64,000 nucleotides of DNA from JBCAXA01 sp039183535 (GCA_039183535.1 JBCDBO010000012.1:1-64000), one strand, 5' to 3'; counted from the first letter of the stretch, positions 32,941 through 40,755 are shown. Notes: generated by a model from the letters alone, not told the origin. Translations and numbers: made by a program.

Positions 32941-33390
32941 TTATTCGCTACCGCTGCGAGTTACTCGCCGCTCATTGCACAACGTGCGCTTCACCGGCAC
33001 ACCGTGCTCAAACCAATGCCAGGTCCGCACTCTGACGTCGTGACCGGGTTCGACCACAATACTCTCGAGAAAATGCATCCCTGGCGAATCTTTGCGCTCA
33101 AGACGCAATAAGATAATGCCGCCGTCGGTTGCCCAGGCGTAGCCCGCAAACCGCTCGTTATCCCAGACTAAGCGATCGCCGTCCAATACCCCACCGAAAC
33201 TCAGTTGCTCCTCGCGGCCGTCATCCCAGGTAAAACGATTGTGTTGGACGTAGGCGTAGTCGCCGTTCGCCGGAAACTCGCAACGAACTTCACTGCGATG
33301 GCGATCGATGACGGCACCGGTCAAGTCGACAATTTGATACTCGCCGTGCCAAACGCCCTCATGCGCCCGCAATGTGTCAAGAAAACTCAT
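32941..33390 (-). CDS. DUF3598-like calycin-type protein, paralogue 2
   Basis: 149 residues. Motifs RAHEGVWHGEYQIVDLTG, DRHRSEVRCEFP, NRFTWDDGREE, GYAWATDGGIILLRLERKDS, RTWHWFEHGVPVKRTLCNER. Paralogous to the protein at 21246-21755. ATG overlaps the stop of the acyl-CoA synthetase gene by four bases, so the two are made together. DUF3598-like proteins are predicted beta barrels that bind or turn over a small ligand. It lies in the operon downstream of palindrome site C, while its paralogue lies downstream of site B, so both respond to the same signal. Reaction unknown. Confidence 0.8.
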   Translation of the reverse strand: MSFLDTLRAHEGVWHGEYQIVDLTGAVIDRHRSEVRCEFPANGDYAYVQHNRFTWDDGREEQLSFGGVLDGDRLVWDNERFAGYAWATDGGIILLRLERKDSPGMHFLESIVVEPGHDVRVRTWHWFEHGVPVKRTLCNERRVTRSGSE

Positions 33391-34847
33391 ACTGCGCTCT
33401 CAGCACGTTCGATCAGCGCCTTTTTATTGGTCTTGCCCGACGTTGCCCGCGGTAACGCATCGAGTTGCTCAAGATGGCGTGGTTGCTTGTACGGCGCTAG
33501 CTGCTCACTGAGCATGGCTGCCAGCGCAGCTAGCTCGAGATGCTCATCGGCAACTACGAATGCCGCAATCTCATCACGACCGTCAGCAGCGCGGTAGCCG
33601 ACAACGACCGCTTCACGAACGAGATCCGCTCCGAGCAACGTCTGCTCAATTTCTACGGGATAAATGTTGATACCAGCGCGGTTGATAACGTCTTTAGAGC
33701 GGCCACGCAACGCGATGAAGCCATCGGGGTCGCGTGCAGCAAGATCGCCGGGGTAGAACCAACCGTCGGCATTGCCAGCATCCGTATTACCGTCGGCATC
33801 AAGCGCCGTCGTCGTGACACCCGGTCCACGGTAACGCAACTCGCCGGTCGTGCCGTCGGCGACGCTCGCACCGGTCGCATCGACGATATCAATCTCGACG
33901 CCATGAGCGGCTTGGCCAACCGTTGCGCCGTGCGTGGAAAATTGCTCGGGTTGTAAGACGGAGACTCCTCCTCCTTCTGACGATGCGTAATAGCCAATCA
34001 GGTTTGTCGTCAGGCGTTGTTGAAACGGTCGTACCTCGTCGGGATAAAACGCCTCACCGGAGATAATCAGCCGGCGAAGATGCGGAAACAGCGGGCCGTC
34101 GCCCGGCAAGTCGAGTAAGCGCCGCATCATCGTTGGCACTAAAAACGTTGCCGTCGCCGCTTCGCGATTAATCGTCGCCACCAACTCGGTCGGCTCGTAC
34201 GGCGGCGGCGCTAACACCAAGCGTCCACCGGCCGCCAATGTCGACATCGCAAACGATCGCCCAGCGCCAAATACCAGTGGCGTGACCAGCGCGAAGCTAT
34301 CCTCGCCGCTAAGACCTAACGACACCCACTGTGTCGCGAAGCGTTCAGCCATCTGCCGATGCGTGACCAACGCGCCCTTCGGCCGACCCGTTGTGCCCGA
34401 CGACAATGAGACGAGCCACGCCGTATCGGCAAAGTTAGCTAGCTCGACCGACGGCGACGACGCGTTATCGGCCGTTATGAGATCGCCGACCCGAAGCAGT
34501 CGAGCAGGCGTCCATGCCGTGTCGCGTCCGTCCGCAACAACGAGTCGAACGACGCCAAACGCGGCAGCCAAGCGGTTCACTTCGACGTCGGTGTTACGGT
34601 GATCGATCGGAACCAAACACGCACCAAGACCCGCTACGGCAAAATGCGCGATGACGTGCAGCGGCGAATCGGGCAAACAGATACCGACGCGATCGCCAGG
34701 ACGAAGGCCCGCGTCGTCAAGTCGTTTCATGAGCGACACAGTGGCCGCCCACAGCGCCGCGTAGGAATAGGCGTGGCTCGCGAAACTCAGCGCTGTATGG
34801 CTAGGCCGCTGCAGCGCGTGTCGCTGAAGCAGTTCCGCAAGATTCAC
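33387..34847 (-). CDS. AMP-forming acyl-CoA synthetase
   Basis: 486 residues from a GTG at 34847, four bases after the amidohydrolase stop; a TTG nine codons earlier is the alternative. ANL-superfamily motifs are complete: SLSSGTTGRPKGALVTH (P-loop-like AMP site), TNLIGYYASSEGG, TGELRYRGPG, WFYPGDLAARDPDGFIALRG, INRAGINIYPVEIE and the C-terminal catalytic Lys in LPRATSGKTNKKALIE. It activates a carboxylic acid as CoA thioester. Operon partners are an HMG-CoA-lyase-like enzyme and an amidohydrolase. The acid is not determinable from the motif set. Confidence 0.92.
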   Translation of the reverse strand: MNLAELLQRHALQRPSHTALSFASHAYSYAALWAATVSLMKRLDDAGLRPGDRVGICLPDSPLHVIAHFAVAGLGACLVPIDHRNTDVEVNRLAAAFGVVRLVVADGRDTAWTPARLLRVGDLITADNASSPSVELANFADTAWLVSLSSGTTGRPKGALVTHRQMAERFATQWVSLGLSGEDSFALVTPLVFGAGRSFAMSTLAAGGRLVLAPPPYEPTELVATINREAATATFLVPTMMRRLLDLPGDGPLFPHLRRLIISGEAFYPDEVRPFQQRLTTNLIGYYASSEGGGVSVLQPEQFSTHGATVGQAAHGVEIDIVDATGASVADGTTGELRYRGPGVTTTALDADGNTDAGNADGWFYPGDLAARDPDGFIALRGRSKDVINRAGINIYPVEIEQTLLGADLVREAVVVGYRAADGRDEIAAFVVADEHLELAALAAMLSEQLAPYKQPRHLEQLDALPRATSGKTNKKALIERAESAV

Positions 34848-34851
34848 GCCG

Positions 34852-35727
34852 TTACTGTCCCGTTGTCGGGTCAAGCCCGTAGAGGCGTATCACGTTGTCT
34901 CGGTACAAAGCCTGCAGGCTCTCTTCACGAAGACCCATCGCATCGATCTCGCCGCGGGTTCGAACGAAATCGAGTACGGGAAAATCGGTGCCGAAAATCA
35001 CCTTCTGGCGGCCGTAGGTATTGATGTAGTGGCGAAAACTCTCTGGCCAGTACTTCGGGCTGTGAGCATCGCAACCAATAAAGACGTTGTCGTGCTTCCA
35101 CGCCATCGCGATCATCTCGTCCGTCCATGGAATCCCAACATGGATACCGATTAGCGTTAGCTCCGGAAAATCGCAGGCAACCGCATCGAGCGTGATCGGT
35201 TGGCCGACGCTGCGGCCGCGGTGAACCGGGCTGTAGTTCATCGATTGGCCGACCTGCATTTGAATCGGTATGCCGAGCTCACAGCACTTGGTGTAGAACG
35301 GATAGACCTTGGCGTGGTCCGGCGCAATCTCGAACCAGTGCGGGTAAAAATGCGCACCGATACACCCGAAGTCGCGCACAGCGGCTTCTAGTTCGCGCAC
35401 GCCGGCCATGCCTTGCGTGGGATCAATGCCGAGCATGCCGGAAAACCGTTCTGGGTAGCGCTCTACCGCGTCGGCCACGATCCGGTACGGCATGTGGTAA
35501 CAGTCCGGTAAGCCGAGTCGGCCCGCCTTGGCGGCAATCAAAAACGCATGACCGATATTCGCCTCGTCCATCCGCTCGATCATCGCTTCCAACGACAAGC
35601 CGGGCATCAACGATTGCTTGGCCTTCATCTTGCCAACAAAGAAATCGTCGCCCCAGTTTGGTCGCTGCGCGAGTGCCTCGTCGGTCCAGATATTAACGAC
35701 GGCATCGATGGCGCGAATATCGCTCAT
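34852..35727 (-). CDS. Amidohydrolase-2-like TIM-barrel protein lacking the N-terminal HxH
   Basis: 291 residues. Family hallmarks from the second half are present: GCIGAHFYPHWFEIAPDH, ELTLIGIHVGIPWTDE and QKVIFGTDFPVL (terminal Asp ligand). The usual first-strand metal motif D-x-H-x-H reads AIDAVVNIWTDE, so both His are replaced. Members of this branch include ACMSD-like decarboxylases and 4-oxalomesaconate-type hydratases, so a hydratase/decarboxylase/hydrolase on a carboxylate is likely. Its ATG overlaps the HMG-CoA-lyase-like stop by four bases and its stop is four bases before the ACS start, so it is a middle gene of the five-gene operon. Confidence 0.85.
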   Translation of the reverse strand: MSDIRAIDAVVNIWTDEALAQRPNWGDDFFVGKMKAKQSLMPGLSLEAMIERMDEANIGHAFLIAAKAGRLGLPDCYHMPYRIVADAVERYPERFSGMLGIDPTQGMAGVRELEAAVRDFGCIGAHFYPHWFEIAPDHAKVYPFYTKCCELGIPIQMQVGQSMNYSPVHRGRSVGQPITLDAVACDFPELTLIGIHVGIPWTDEMIAMAWKHDNVFIGCDAHSPKYWPESFRHYINTYGRQKVIFGTDFPVLDFVRTRGEIDAMGLREESLQALYRDNVIRLYGLDPTTGQ

Positions 35728-36677
35728 GCGGCGCTCCGCCCTGCCGTTCGCGTGGTTGGGGTAAATCCGAGCGGCACACCCGCATCCGACGTAAAGCCGT
35801 ACAAAGGCTCATCCGGAATCGCTTCGGCAACGATACGGCGCGCGGCAAGTAAGCCATCAATATCGATACCAGTCGTCAGCTCCATGGCCTCCAACATGAA
35901 AACCAAATCTTCAGTCACGATGTTGCCGCTCGCCCCGGGCGCAAACGGACAACCACCAAGGCCGCCGAGCGATGCGTCGACTGTCGTCATACCGGCGTCT
36001 AGCGATGCCAATGCGTTAGCCAGCCCTAGACCACGGGTGTTGTGCAGGTGTACGCCGGTGAGATTCTCCGCGCCGACGACACGATGGACTGCCTTGATCA
36101 GCCGCTTGACGCTCGCCGGGTCGGCATAACCGGACGTATCGGACAGGCCGACCTCGTCGCAACCGGCTTCCATTAGTCGCTCCGCCGCGCGGCATACATC
36201 CGCTTCGCTGACAGTACCAACGATCGTGCAACCGAACGCCGTCGACAGTGAACCTTCGAAATGGGGTCGCTGGTTCTCGGGCAGCTCGTCGATTAATGCC
36301 CGTACGGCACGGACTTCGTCGATGACTTGATCGTGTGTTTTGCGAAGGTTCCGCAGGCTGTGCGTTTCGGAGACCGACAGCGGCAACGTTAGTTTGTGCG
36401 CACCGGCCGCGAGCGCATCGGCTGCACCACGCCGATTTGGCACCAACACGGCAACGGTGAGACCCGGCAATTGGCGCGCAGCTCTGACCACATCGCCGGT
36501 GTCGGCCAACTGTGGCAGCAGCTTTGGCGGCACAAACGAGCCGACCTCGATCTCGCGCACACCGGCCGCATGCTCGGCCGCAATCCACCGCTGCTTGTCC
36601 GCCGTCGACATGATCGATTTGGCGTTCTGCAGGCCATCGCGTGGACCGACTTCACTGACCAATACATCGACGTCCAT
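35724..36677 (-). CDS. HMG-CoA lyase-like enzyme (HMGL/DRE-TIM type)
   Basis: 317 residues from ATG at 36677 with AGGAAC just upstream. The DRE-TIM barrel signature SEVGPRDGLQNAK is at the N-terminus. REIEVGSFVPPKLLPQLAD, VSETHSLRNL, EVGLSDTSGYADP and the catalytic Cys loop GGLGGCPFAPGASGN (Cys near residue 243) follow, plus the metal-binding HLHNTRG. These match hydroxymethylglutaryl-CoA lyases rather than homocitrate or isopropylmalate synthases. It splits a 3-hydroxyacyl-CoA to acetyl-CoA or pyruvate plus a keto acid. First gene of the leftward operon, driven from the palindrome at 36703 with CaiB opposite. Confidence 0.92.
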   Translation of the reverse strand: MDVDVLVSEVGPRDGLQNAKSIMSTADKQRWIAAEHAAGVREIEVGSFVPPKLLPQLADTGDVVRAARQLPGLTVAVLVPNRRGAADALAAGAHKLTLPLSVSETHSLRNLRKTHDQVIDEVRAVRALIDELPENQRPHFEGSLSTAFGCTIVGTVSEADVCRAAERLMEAGCDEVGLSDTSGYADPASVKRLIKAVHRVVGAENLTGVHLHNTRGLGLANALASLDAGMTTVDASLGGLGGCPFAPGASGNIVTEDLVFMLEAMELTTGIDIDGLLAARRIVAEAIPDEPLYGFTSDAGVPLGFTPTTRTAGRSAA

Positions 36678-36700
36678 GGGGGTTCCTCGCAAAGAGTCCT

Positions 36701-36724
36701 AAGTTGTTATAAGATTATAACAAC
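36701..36724. promoter_or_regulatory. Palindromic operator, site C
   Basis: Left half GTTGTTATAA, spacer GA, right half TTATAACAAC: an exact 10-base inverted repeat, with two A residues in front as at site B. It lies 26 bases from the HMG-CoA-lyase-like ATG and 45 from the CaiB ATG, covering the divergent promoter. The left eleven bases equal those of site B. The strongest of the three sites. Confidence 0.65.
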
Positions 36725-36768
36725 TAGCGGGCCATGACGGCCAGCGACCGTTTAATGTTTTGAGACCG

Positions 36769-37941
36769 ATGCCTGCACCGTTGCAACATATTCGCGTGAT
36801 CGAGTTTTCGCACATGGTGATGGGCCCGTCGATCGGCGTCATTCTGGGCGATCTCGGCGCTGACATTATCAAGATAGAGCCGATAGGCGGCGACAAAACC
36901 CGTAAGTTACGCGGGTCGGGCGCTGGCTACTTCGCGATGTACAACCGCAATAAGCGCAGCGTTACGGTCGACTTGAAGCACCCGGAGGGTCGCGCCGTTG
37001 TTGAACGATTGGTCCGCTCTGCCGACGTTTTGATAGAGAATTTCCGCGAAGGCACGATGACGCGGCTCGGTTTCGGTTACGACGCGATGTCTGCGTTGAA
37101 CGAAAAATTAATTTATTGCTCGGCGCGCGGTTTCTTAGCCGGCCCGTATGACCACCGGACGGCGCTCGATGAGGTCGCGCAGATGATGGGTGGTCTCGCC
37201 TACATGACGGGCCCACCGGGAAGACCGCTGCGCGCTGGCGCATCGGTCATCGATGTAGCCGGCGGTATGTTTGGCGTAATCGCGATCCAAGCAGCGCTCG
37301 AAGAGCGCCACCGCACCGGGCGCGGCAAACACGTCTCCAGCGCATTGTACGAAAGCACAGCGTTTTTCGTTGGCCAACACATGGCGCAATACGCCGTGAC
37401 TGGATCTCCGGCGCAGCCAATGCCGGTGCGGATATCGGCGTGGGCGGTCTACGATATCTTCGAAGCGGCCAACGGCGAGAAGGTATTTGTCGGCGTGGTC
37501 AGTGACACCCAATGGCGCAAGTTCTGCGAGCAATTTGAACTTGATGCGTTTGCCGCCACCGAGGCTTACGCGACCAATACCGGTCGCGTCGAGGCGCGCG
37601 ATACGATCTTGCCAGCGGTGCGCGACGTCTTCGCCTCTTTAGCGTACGACGATTTACTCGCTCGACTCGAACGGTGCGGCTTGCCATTTGCGCCAATTGC
37701 CAAACCGGAAGATTTATTCGACGACGCACACCTCAATGGTAGCGAAGGACTTATTCCGCTCCACGTTCCTGACGGCGACGCCACCAAACTGCCGGCACTG
37801 CCGATCAGCTTTGACGGCGAGCGCTGTTCGCAGCAACGCGATCTGCCAGCCGTTGGCGCCGACACCGACAGCGTACTTAGCGAGGCAGACTTTAGCGAAG
37901 CCGACATCGCGCGTCTTCGCGATGCCGGCGTTATAGGCTGA
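36769..37941 (+). CDS. CaiB/BaiF CoA-transferase
   Basis: 390 residues from the ATG at 36769; an in-frame TTG nine bases earlier is less likely. Class III CoA-transferase features: HIRVIEFSHMVMGPSIGVI, LGDLGADIIKIEP, NRNKRSVTVDLKHPEG, LIENFREGTMTRLGFGYDAM, catalytic Asp in ALDEVAQMMGG (near residue 134), and GRGKHVSSALYESTAFFVG. It moves CoA between carboxylates, for example from succinyl-CoA or acetyl-CoA to the pathway acid. Sits opposite the HMG-CoA-lyase operon under the shared palindrome, so it probably supplies that lyase with its CoA thioester, or removes CoA from the product. Confidence 0.92.
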   Translation: MPAPLQHIRVIEFSHMVMGPSIGVILGDLGADIIKIEPIGGDKTRKLRGSGAGYFAMYNRNKRSVTVDLKHPEGRAVVERLVRSADVLIENFREGTMTRLGFGYDAMSALNEKLIYCSARGFLAGPYDHRTALDEVAQMMGGLAYMTGPPGRPLRAGASVIDVAGGMFGVIAIQAALEERHRTGRGKHVSSALYESTAFFVGQHMAQYAVTGSPAQPMPVRISAWAVYDIFEAANGEKVFVGVVSDTQWRKFCEQFELDAFAATEAYATNTGRVEARDTILPAVRDVFASLAYDDLLARLERCGLPFAPIAKPEDLFDDAHLNGSEGLIPLHVPDGDATKLPALPISFDGERCSQQRDLPAVGADTDSVLSEADFSEADIARLRDAGVIG

Positions 37942-37942
37942 G

Positions 37943-38344
37943 TTACTCGACAGCCTGACGCGGTTGCGATGCGAAGCGACGCACCGCCTCGGCGGATTCC
38001 CAGATGACACCACCCATTAGCCTGCCCGCGGCTGGCGACACCTGACGCACGACGGTCTTTTCGTAAACGCCAGCATCGACGTACGGATCGCCAGCGACTA
38101 ACGCTTCGGCCGCCGCCTGATCGTCGGCCTGAATTAAAAAGAAGCTGCCACGAATCTTATCGGTCCCCGGGGTCCACATCGGGCCACAAACGAGATAACG
38201 CTCGTAGTTGTGCTCAACATAGTGCAAGTGTTGCTCGAGAAAGTCGTGCCGCAGCCCTTCGCTGCGACCGTCGCTGTGATCGTGGCCTTCAACCAGGAAA
38301 ACAGTCCCTTCGAGGCGGGGAACCGTCGGTGCAAACTCTGCCAT
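37943..38344 (-). CDS. YciI-related protein
   Basis: 133 residues. YCII-like dimeric alpha/beta barrel: HLHYVEHNYERYLVCGPMWT, FFLIQADDQAAAEALVAGDP and the DPYVDAGVYEKT region that carries the conserved Asp-Pro. YciI proteins often occur with catabolic or muconate-type enzymes and may be lyases or isomerases. The preceding CaiB gene converges on it with one base between stops. Likely an independent small gene. Function unknown. Confidence 0.8.
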   Translation of the reverse strand: MAEFAPTVPRLEGTVFLVEGHDHSDGRSEGLRHDFLEQHLHYVEHNYERYLVCGPMWTPGTDKIRGSFFLIQADDQAAAEALVAGDPYVDAGVYEKTVVRQVSPAAGRLMGGVIWESAEAVRRFASQPRQAVE

Positions 38345-38561
38345 CGCGTCTATCCAGTGCAGCGGCCTGAGTGCCGCGGTAAACAGCAGTCTAGCAGGCC
38401 CGAATACGTAGACAAAAACGCCGCCGTTGTGCGCTCAGCGTCCGGACTGGACGCCTTGGCACAATCACTCATACAAGCGGCACCCCGCTGTCTAGTTAAA
38501 GCGGGCACACACTCGGATCGGCCACATCGCTTACACTTCGTTCGGTCGTCGCGGAGTAACG

Positions 38562-38579
38562 ATGAGCATATTGAGATGA
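38562..38579 (+). CDS. Five-codon leader reading frame before the VOC gene
   Basis: ATG AGC ATA TTG AGA TGA, with GGAGTAACG in front. Its stop overlaps the ATG at 38576 of the VOC gene, so translation of the leader would restart directly on the VOC frame. The VOC start itself lacks a good ribosome site of its own. This would be a translational-coupling leader; chance cannot be excluded. Confidence 0.35.
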   Translation: MSILR

Positions 38580-38992
38580 TCGCTTATATAACGCTTGGTT
38601 CAGAAGACATCACGGGTGCGAAACGGTTTTACGGTGCTTTTTTACCAGCGCTCGGTTATGAGTTGACGGAGAGCCCAGAAGGACTCAGCTGCGCGCTTCC
38701 GCAACGACCAAATCAATCAATGGCGCTGCCAGAGCTCTACATAAAGCCAACCTTCAATGGGCGTCCAGCGTCCGCGGGCAATGGCACGATGATCGCATTC
38801 CAGGCGAACAGCCAACAGCAAGTCCGTGACCTGCACGCTGCTGCGCTCGCGAACGGCGGCAGTGACGAAGGCGCTCCTGGGTTTCGTGATCGTTACGGTC
38901 CTAGTTTTTACGTCGCGTACCTGCGCGATCCGCAAGGAAATAAACTCGCGTTATTTTCAAGCGATCCGAGCGAAGCGGGTCGGGACGACTAG
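38576..38992 (+). CDS. Single-domain VOC-superfamily (glyoxalase-like) protein
   Basis: 138 residues: MIAYITLGSEDITGAKRFYG, GNGTMIAFQANSQQQVRDLH, GPSFYVAYLRDPQGNKLALF. These are the usual strand-helix units of a small glyoxalase/bleomycin-resistance protein, with the terminal Asp-Pro-x-G-N and a metal-site Leu-Ala-Leu strand. The ATG at 38576 is chosen because the family starts there; the reading frame is open upstream. Preceded by a five-codon leader frame and followed by the REP/BIME array. Confidence 0.82.
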   Translation: MIAYITLGSEDITGAKRFYGAFLPALGYELTESPEGLSCALPQRPNQSMALPELYIKPTFNGRPASAGNGTMIAFQANSQQQVRDLHAAALANGGSDEGAPGFRDRYGPSFYVAYLRDPQGNKLALFSSDPSEAGRDD

Positions 38993-39010
38993 CCCGTCGC
39001 TGCGCGTAGA

Positions 39011-39432
39011 GTCGACGGCAACCGAAGCTGTAAGAGGGCCGTCCCGGCCCGATTGAAACGGCGTCCGTGCAAACCGCGGCTGATCGCGGCGGGACGCCGC
39101 TCCTACATCTGTTTCACGCGTTGCATTGTGTTTGCGGCGGCGTTGTTACCGGCCATGGTGGAGGCGGGCTAAAGTCGACGACGACCGAAGCGGTAGGAGG
39201 GCTGTCCCGGCCCGATGGAAACGACGTCCGTGCAAGCCGTGGCTGATCGCGGCGGGACGCCGCTCCTACATCTGTTTCGCGCGTTGCATTGTGTTTGCGA
39301 TGTCGTTGATACCGGCAAGATGCCCCGGGCTAAAGTCGACGGCGGCCAAAGCTGTAGGAGGGCCGTCCCGGCCCGATGGAAACGACGTCCGTGCAAACCG
39401 CGGCTGATCGCGGCGGGACGCCCCTCGTACAA
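39011..39432. repeat. Tandem REP/BIME-like array, three copies
   Basis: Three direct copies of a unit: 39011-39173 (163 bases), 39174-39334 (161) and 39335 to about 39432 (truncated). Each begins GTCGAC and holds a forward REP-like palindrome GTAGGAGGGCCGTC then CCGGCCC, followed after about 25 bases by GATCGCGGCGGGAC, GCCGCTCCTAC, which is the same type of element on the opposite strand. So each unit is a head-to-head REP pair (a BIME). Copies 2 and 3 are nearly identical over 100 bases. No CRISPR spacers, no tyrosine transposase gene in view. Confidence 0.85.
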
Positions 39433-39484
39433 CGGTTGAAGCGCTGCGGTTGTCAGAGAATGAGGGGGCCGTCTCAAGCCAGAT

Positions 39485-39718
39485 TTATTCCGCCTTTGCG
39501 CTCAGCCGAGTGACGACCTCTTTGGCGAAAAAAACCAAGATGGCCGCCGGGATCACAAACTTAACGGCAACTTGTATGAATTGGCGAATCGTCGAGCGAA
39601 TGCCCTCCCGTACGTCACTCTGTGACATCTGCAAGTCTGTATCCGACCAACCAATCCACAGACAGACGATCAGCACGACAATTAGCGCAATGTAAACGAT
39701 TGGCTTGCTGGGATTCAT
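39485..39718 (-). CDS. Small membrane protein of unknown function
   Basis: 77 residues from the ATG at 39718. Helix 1 is VYIALIVVLIVCLWIGW; a short polar stretch SDTDLQMSQSDVREGIRST follows, then helix 2 VKFVIPAAILVFFAKEVV. The preceding gene's stop overlaps this ATG by one base (TAATG), so the two are an operon. Two small helices and a short polar loop suggest an accessory membrane protein. No family recognised. Confidence 0.65.
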   Translation of the reverse strand: MNPSKPIVYIALIVVLIVCLWIGWSDTDLQMSQSDVREGIRSTIRQFIQVAVKFVIPAAILVFFAKEVVTRLSAKAE

Positions 39719-39957
39719 TACGATCGATGCCGATTGCCGCGATACGGCATCTTCATGTACAAATCGCCTCGCATGAGTTCTCGCAACATTTGCTCCAACC
39801 GACGCTGTACGGTCTCGTCCCGTTTTGCGCGCGTAATCCAACCGAGGTAATCGTTGCGTTGATACCATGGCCGGGACTGATACGCGTCGAGCAACTGTCG
39901 GTCGACCAGTGCTCGCTGGACGAAATCGGGCATCGGGTTTTGCGGTCGTTTGCGCAT
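39718..39957 (-). CDS. YdeI/OmpD-associated-like small protein
   Basis: 79 residues. The core DFVQRALVDRQLLDAYQSRP, YQRNDYLGWITRAKRDETVQ and RRLEQMLRELMRGDLYMKM matches the C-terminal part of the YdeI/OmpD-associated proteins (bacteriocin-resistance-like), whose NDYLGWI-x-x-A-K-R and R-L-x-x-M-L motifs are distinctive. The usual N-terminal half is absent, so this is a short form. Coupled by TAATG to the downstream two-helix protein. Function unknown. Confidence 0.75.
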   Translation of the reverse strand: MRKRPQNPMPDFVQRALVDRQLLDAYQSRPWYQRNDYLGWITRAKRDETVQRRLEQMLRELMRGDLYMKMPYRGNRHRS

Positions 39958-40107
39958 AGATACTCCTACTCGATTAATGCCGCGACGTAAGTCTGTGCGC
40001 CATTCGCGACCGAGTATAGCGAAGGCAACGCCAGAAACGGGGTTGCAGCCGCTGCTGCCCTGCTCTGCTATTCTCGAGCGCTTCATGAGTATCGTACGAA
40101 TCACCGA

Positions 40108-40755
40108 TTGAACGCCGTCATCGACTATTTTGCAGGCCCGCTTGGTCGAATCGAGCTTATCGCTACCGTCTTGCTGATGGTCAACGTCTACCTGTTGGGC
40201 CGACAACGTCTCAGCAACTATGGGTTCGGGCTCGCCGGCGTCTTGTTGTTCGGCTACCTATTTCGCGAATACCAGCTGTACTCCGATATGCTGTTGCAGT
40301 GGGTGTTCTATGCCCCACTGCAAGTCGTTGGTTTCCTACTCTGGAAATACGGACGGACGCTCGGTGCGCCGTCGACACCCACCGAAACAAACAGCATGCA
40401 AGTCGTGTTACTCCCCGCGCGTTACTGGCCGTTGCTTATTGCTGCCATTGTCGCGTCCGCCGCCGGCCTCGGCCACTACATGGCCGCTAACACCGATGCC
40501 AGCTTCCCGTACGCCGACGCACTGACGAGCACGATGAGTATCGCCGCCAGTGTTTTGATGCTGAAAAAAATACTCGAAAACTGGCTCCTCTGGATCGTCA
40601 TGGACCTGATCGCGATACCGGTCTACTACTTAAAAGCGCTATACGTTACGGCGGGGCTGTACGTTGTTTTTTTAGTGCTGGCGGTGCTCGGACTACTACG
40701 CTGGTGGCAGAATTACCGCGGCAACGCCGCGCCCGAGGTGGCCGGTGAGCACTAG
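40108..40755 (+). CDS. pnuC: PnuC-type nicotinamide riboside transporter
   Basis: 215 residues, seven predicted helices. PnuC hallmarks: IELIATVLLMVNVYLLGRQR, LYSDMLLQWVFYAPLQVVGF (Gln and Trp in the helix), WKYGR, and LKKILENWLLWIVMDLIAIP then VYYLKALYVTAGLY. PnuC moves nicotinamide riboside by facilitated diffusion and depends on phosphorylation by NadR, the next gene. A TTG at 40108 is the only credible start; no ATG is in frame nearby. Its last 11 bases overlap the GTG of nadR, so the two are made together. Confidence 0.92.
   Translation: MNAVIDYFAGPLGRIELIATVLLMVNVYLLGRQRLSNYGFGLAGVLLFGYLFREYQLYSDMLLQWVFYAPLQVVGFLLWKYGRTLGAPSTPTETNSMQVVLLPARYWPLLIAAIVASAAGLGHYMAANTDASFPYADALTSTMSIAASVLMLKKILENWLLWIVMDLIAIPVYYLKALYVTAGLYVVFLVLAVLGLLRWWQNYRGNAAPEVAGEH

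Noticed and set aside
39011..39432. CRISPR array
   Set aside because: Repeat units are 160 bases with internal inverted repeats, no regular 24-48 base repeat with unique spacers, and no cas genes.
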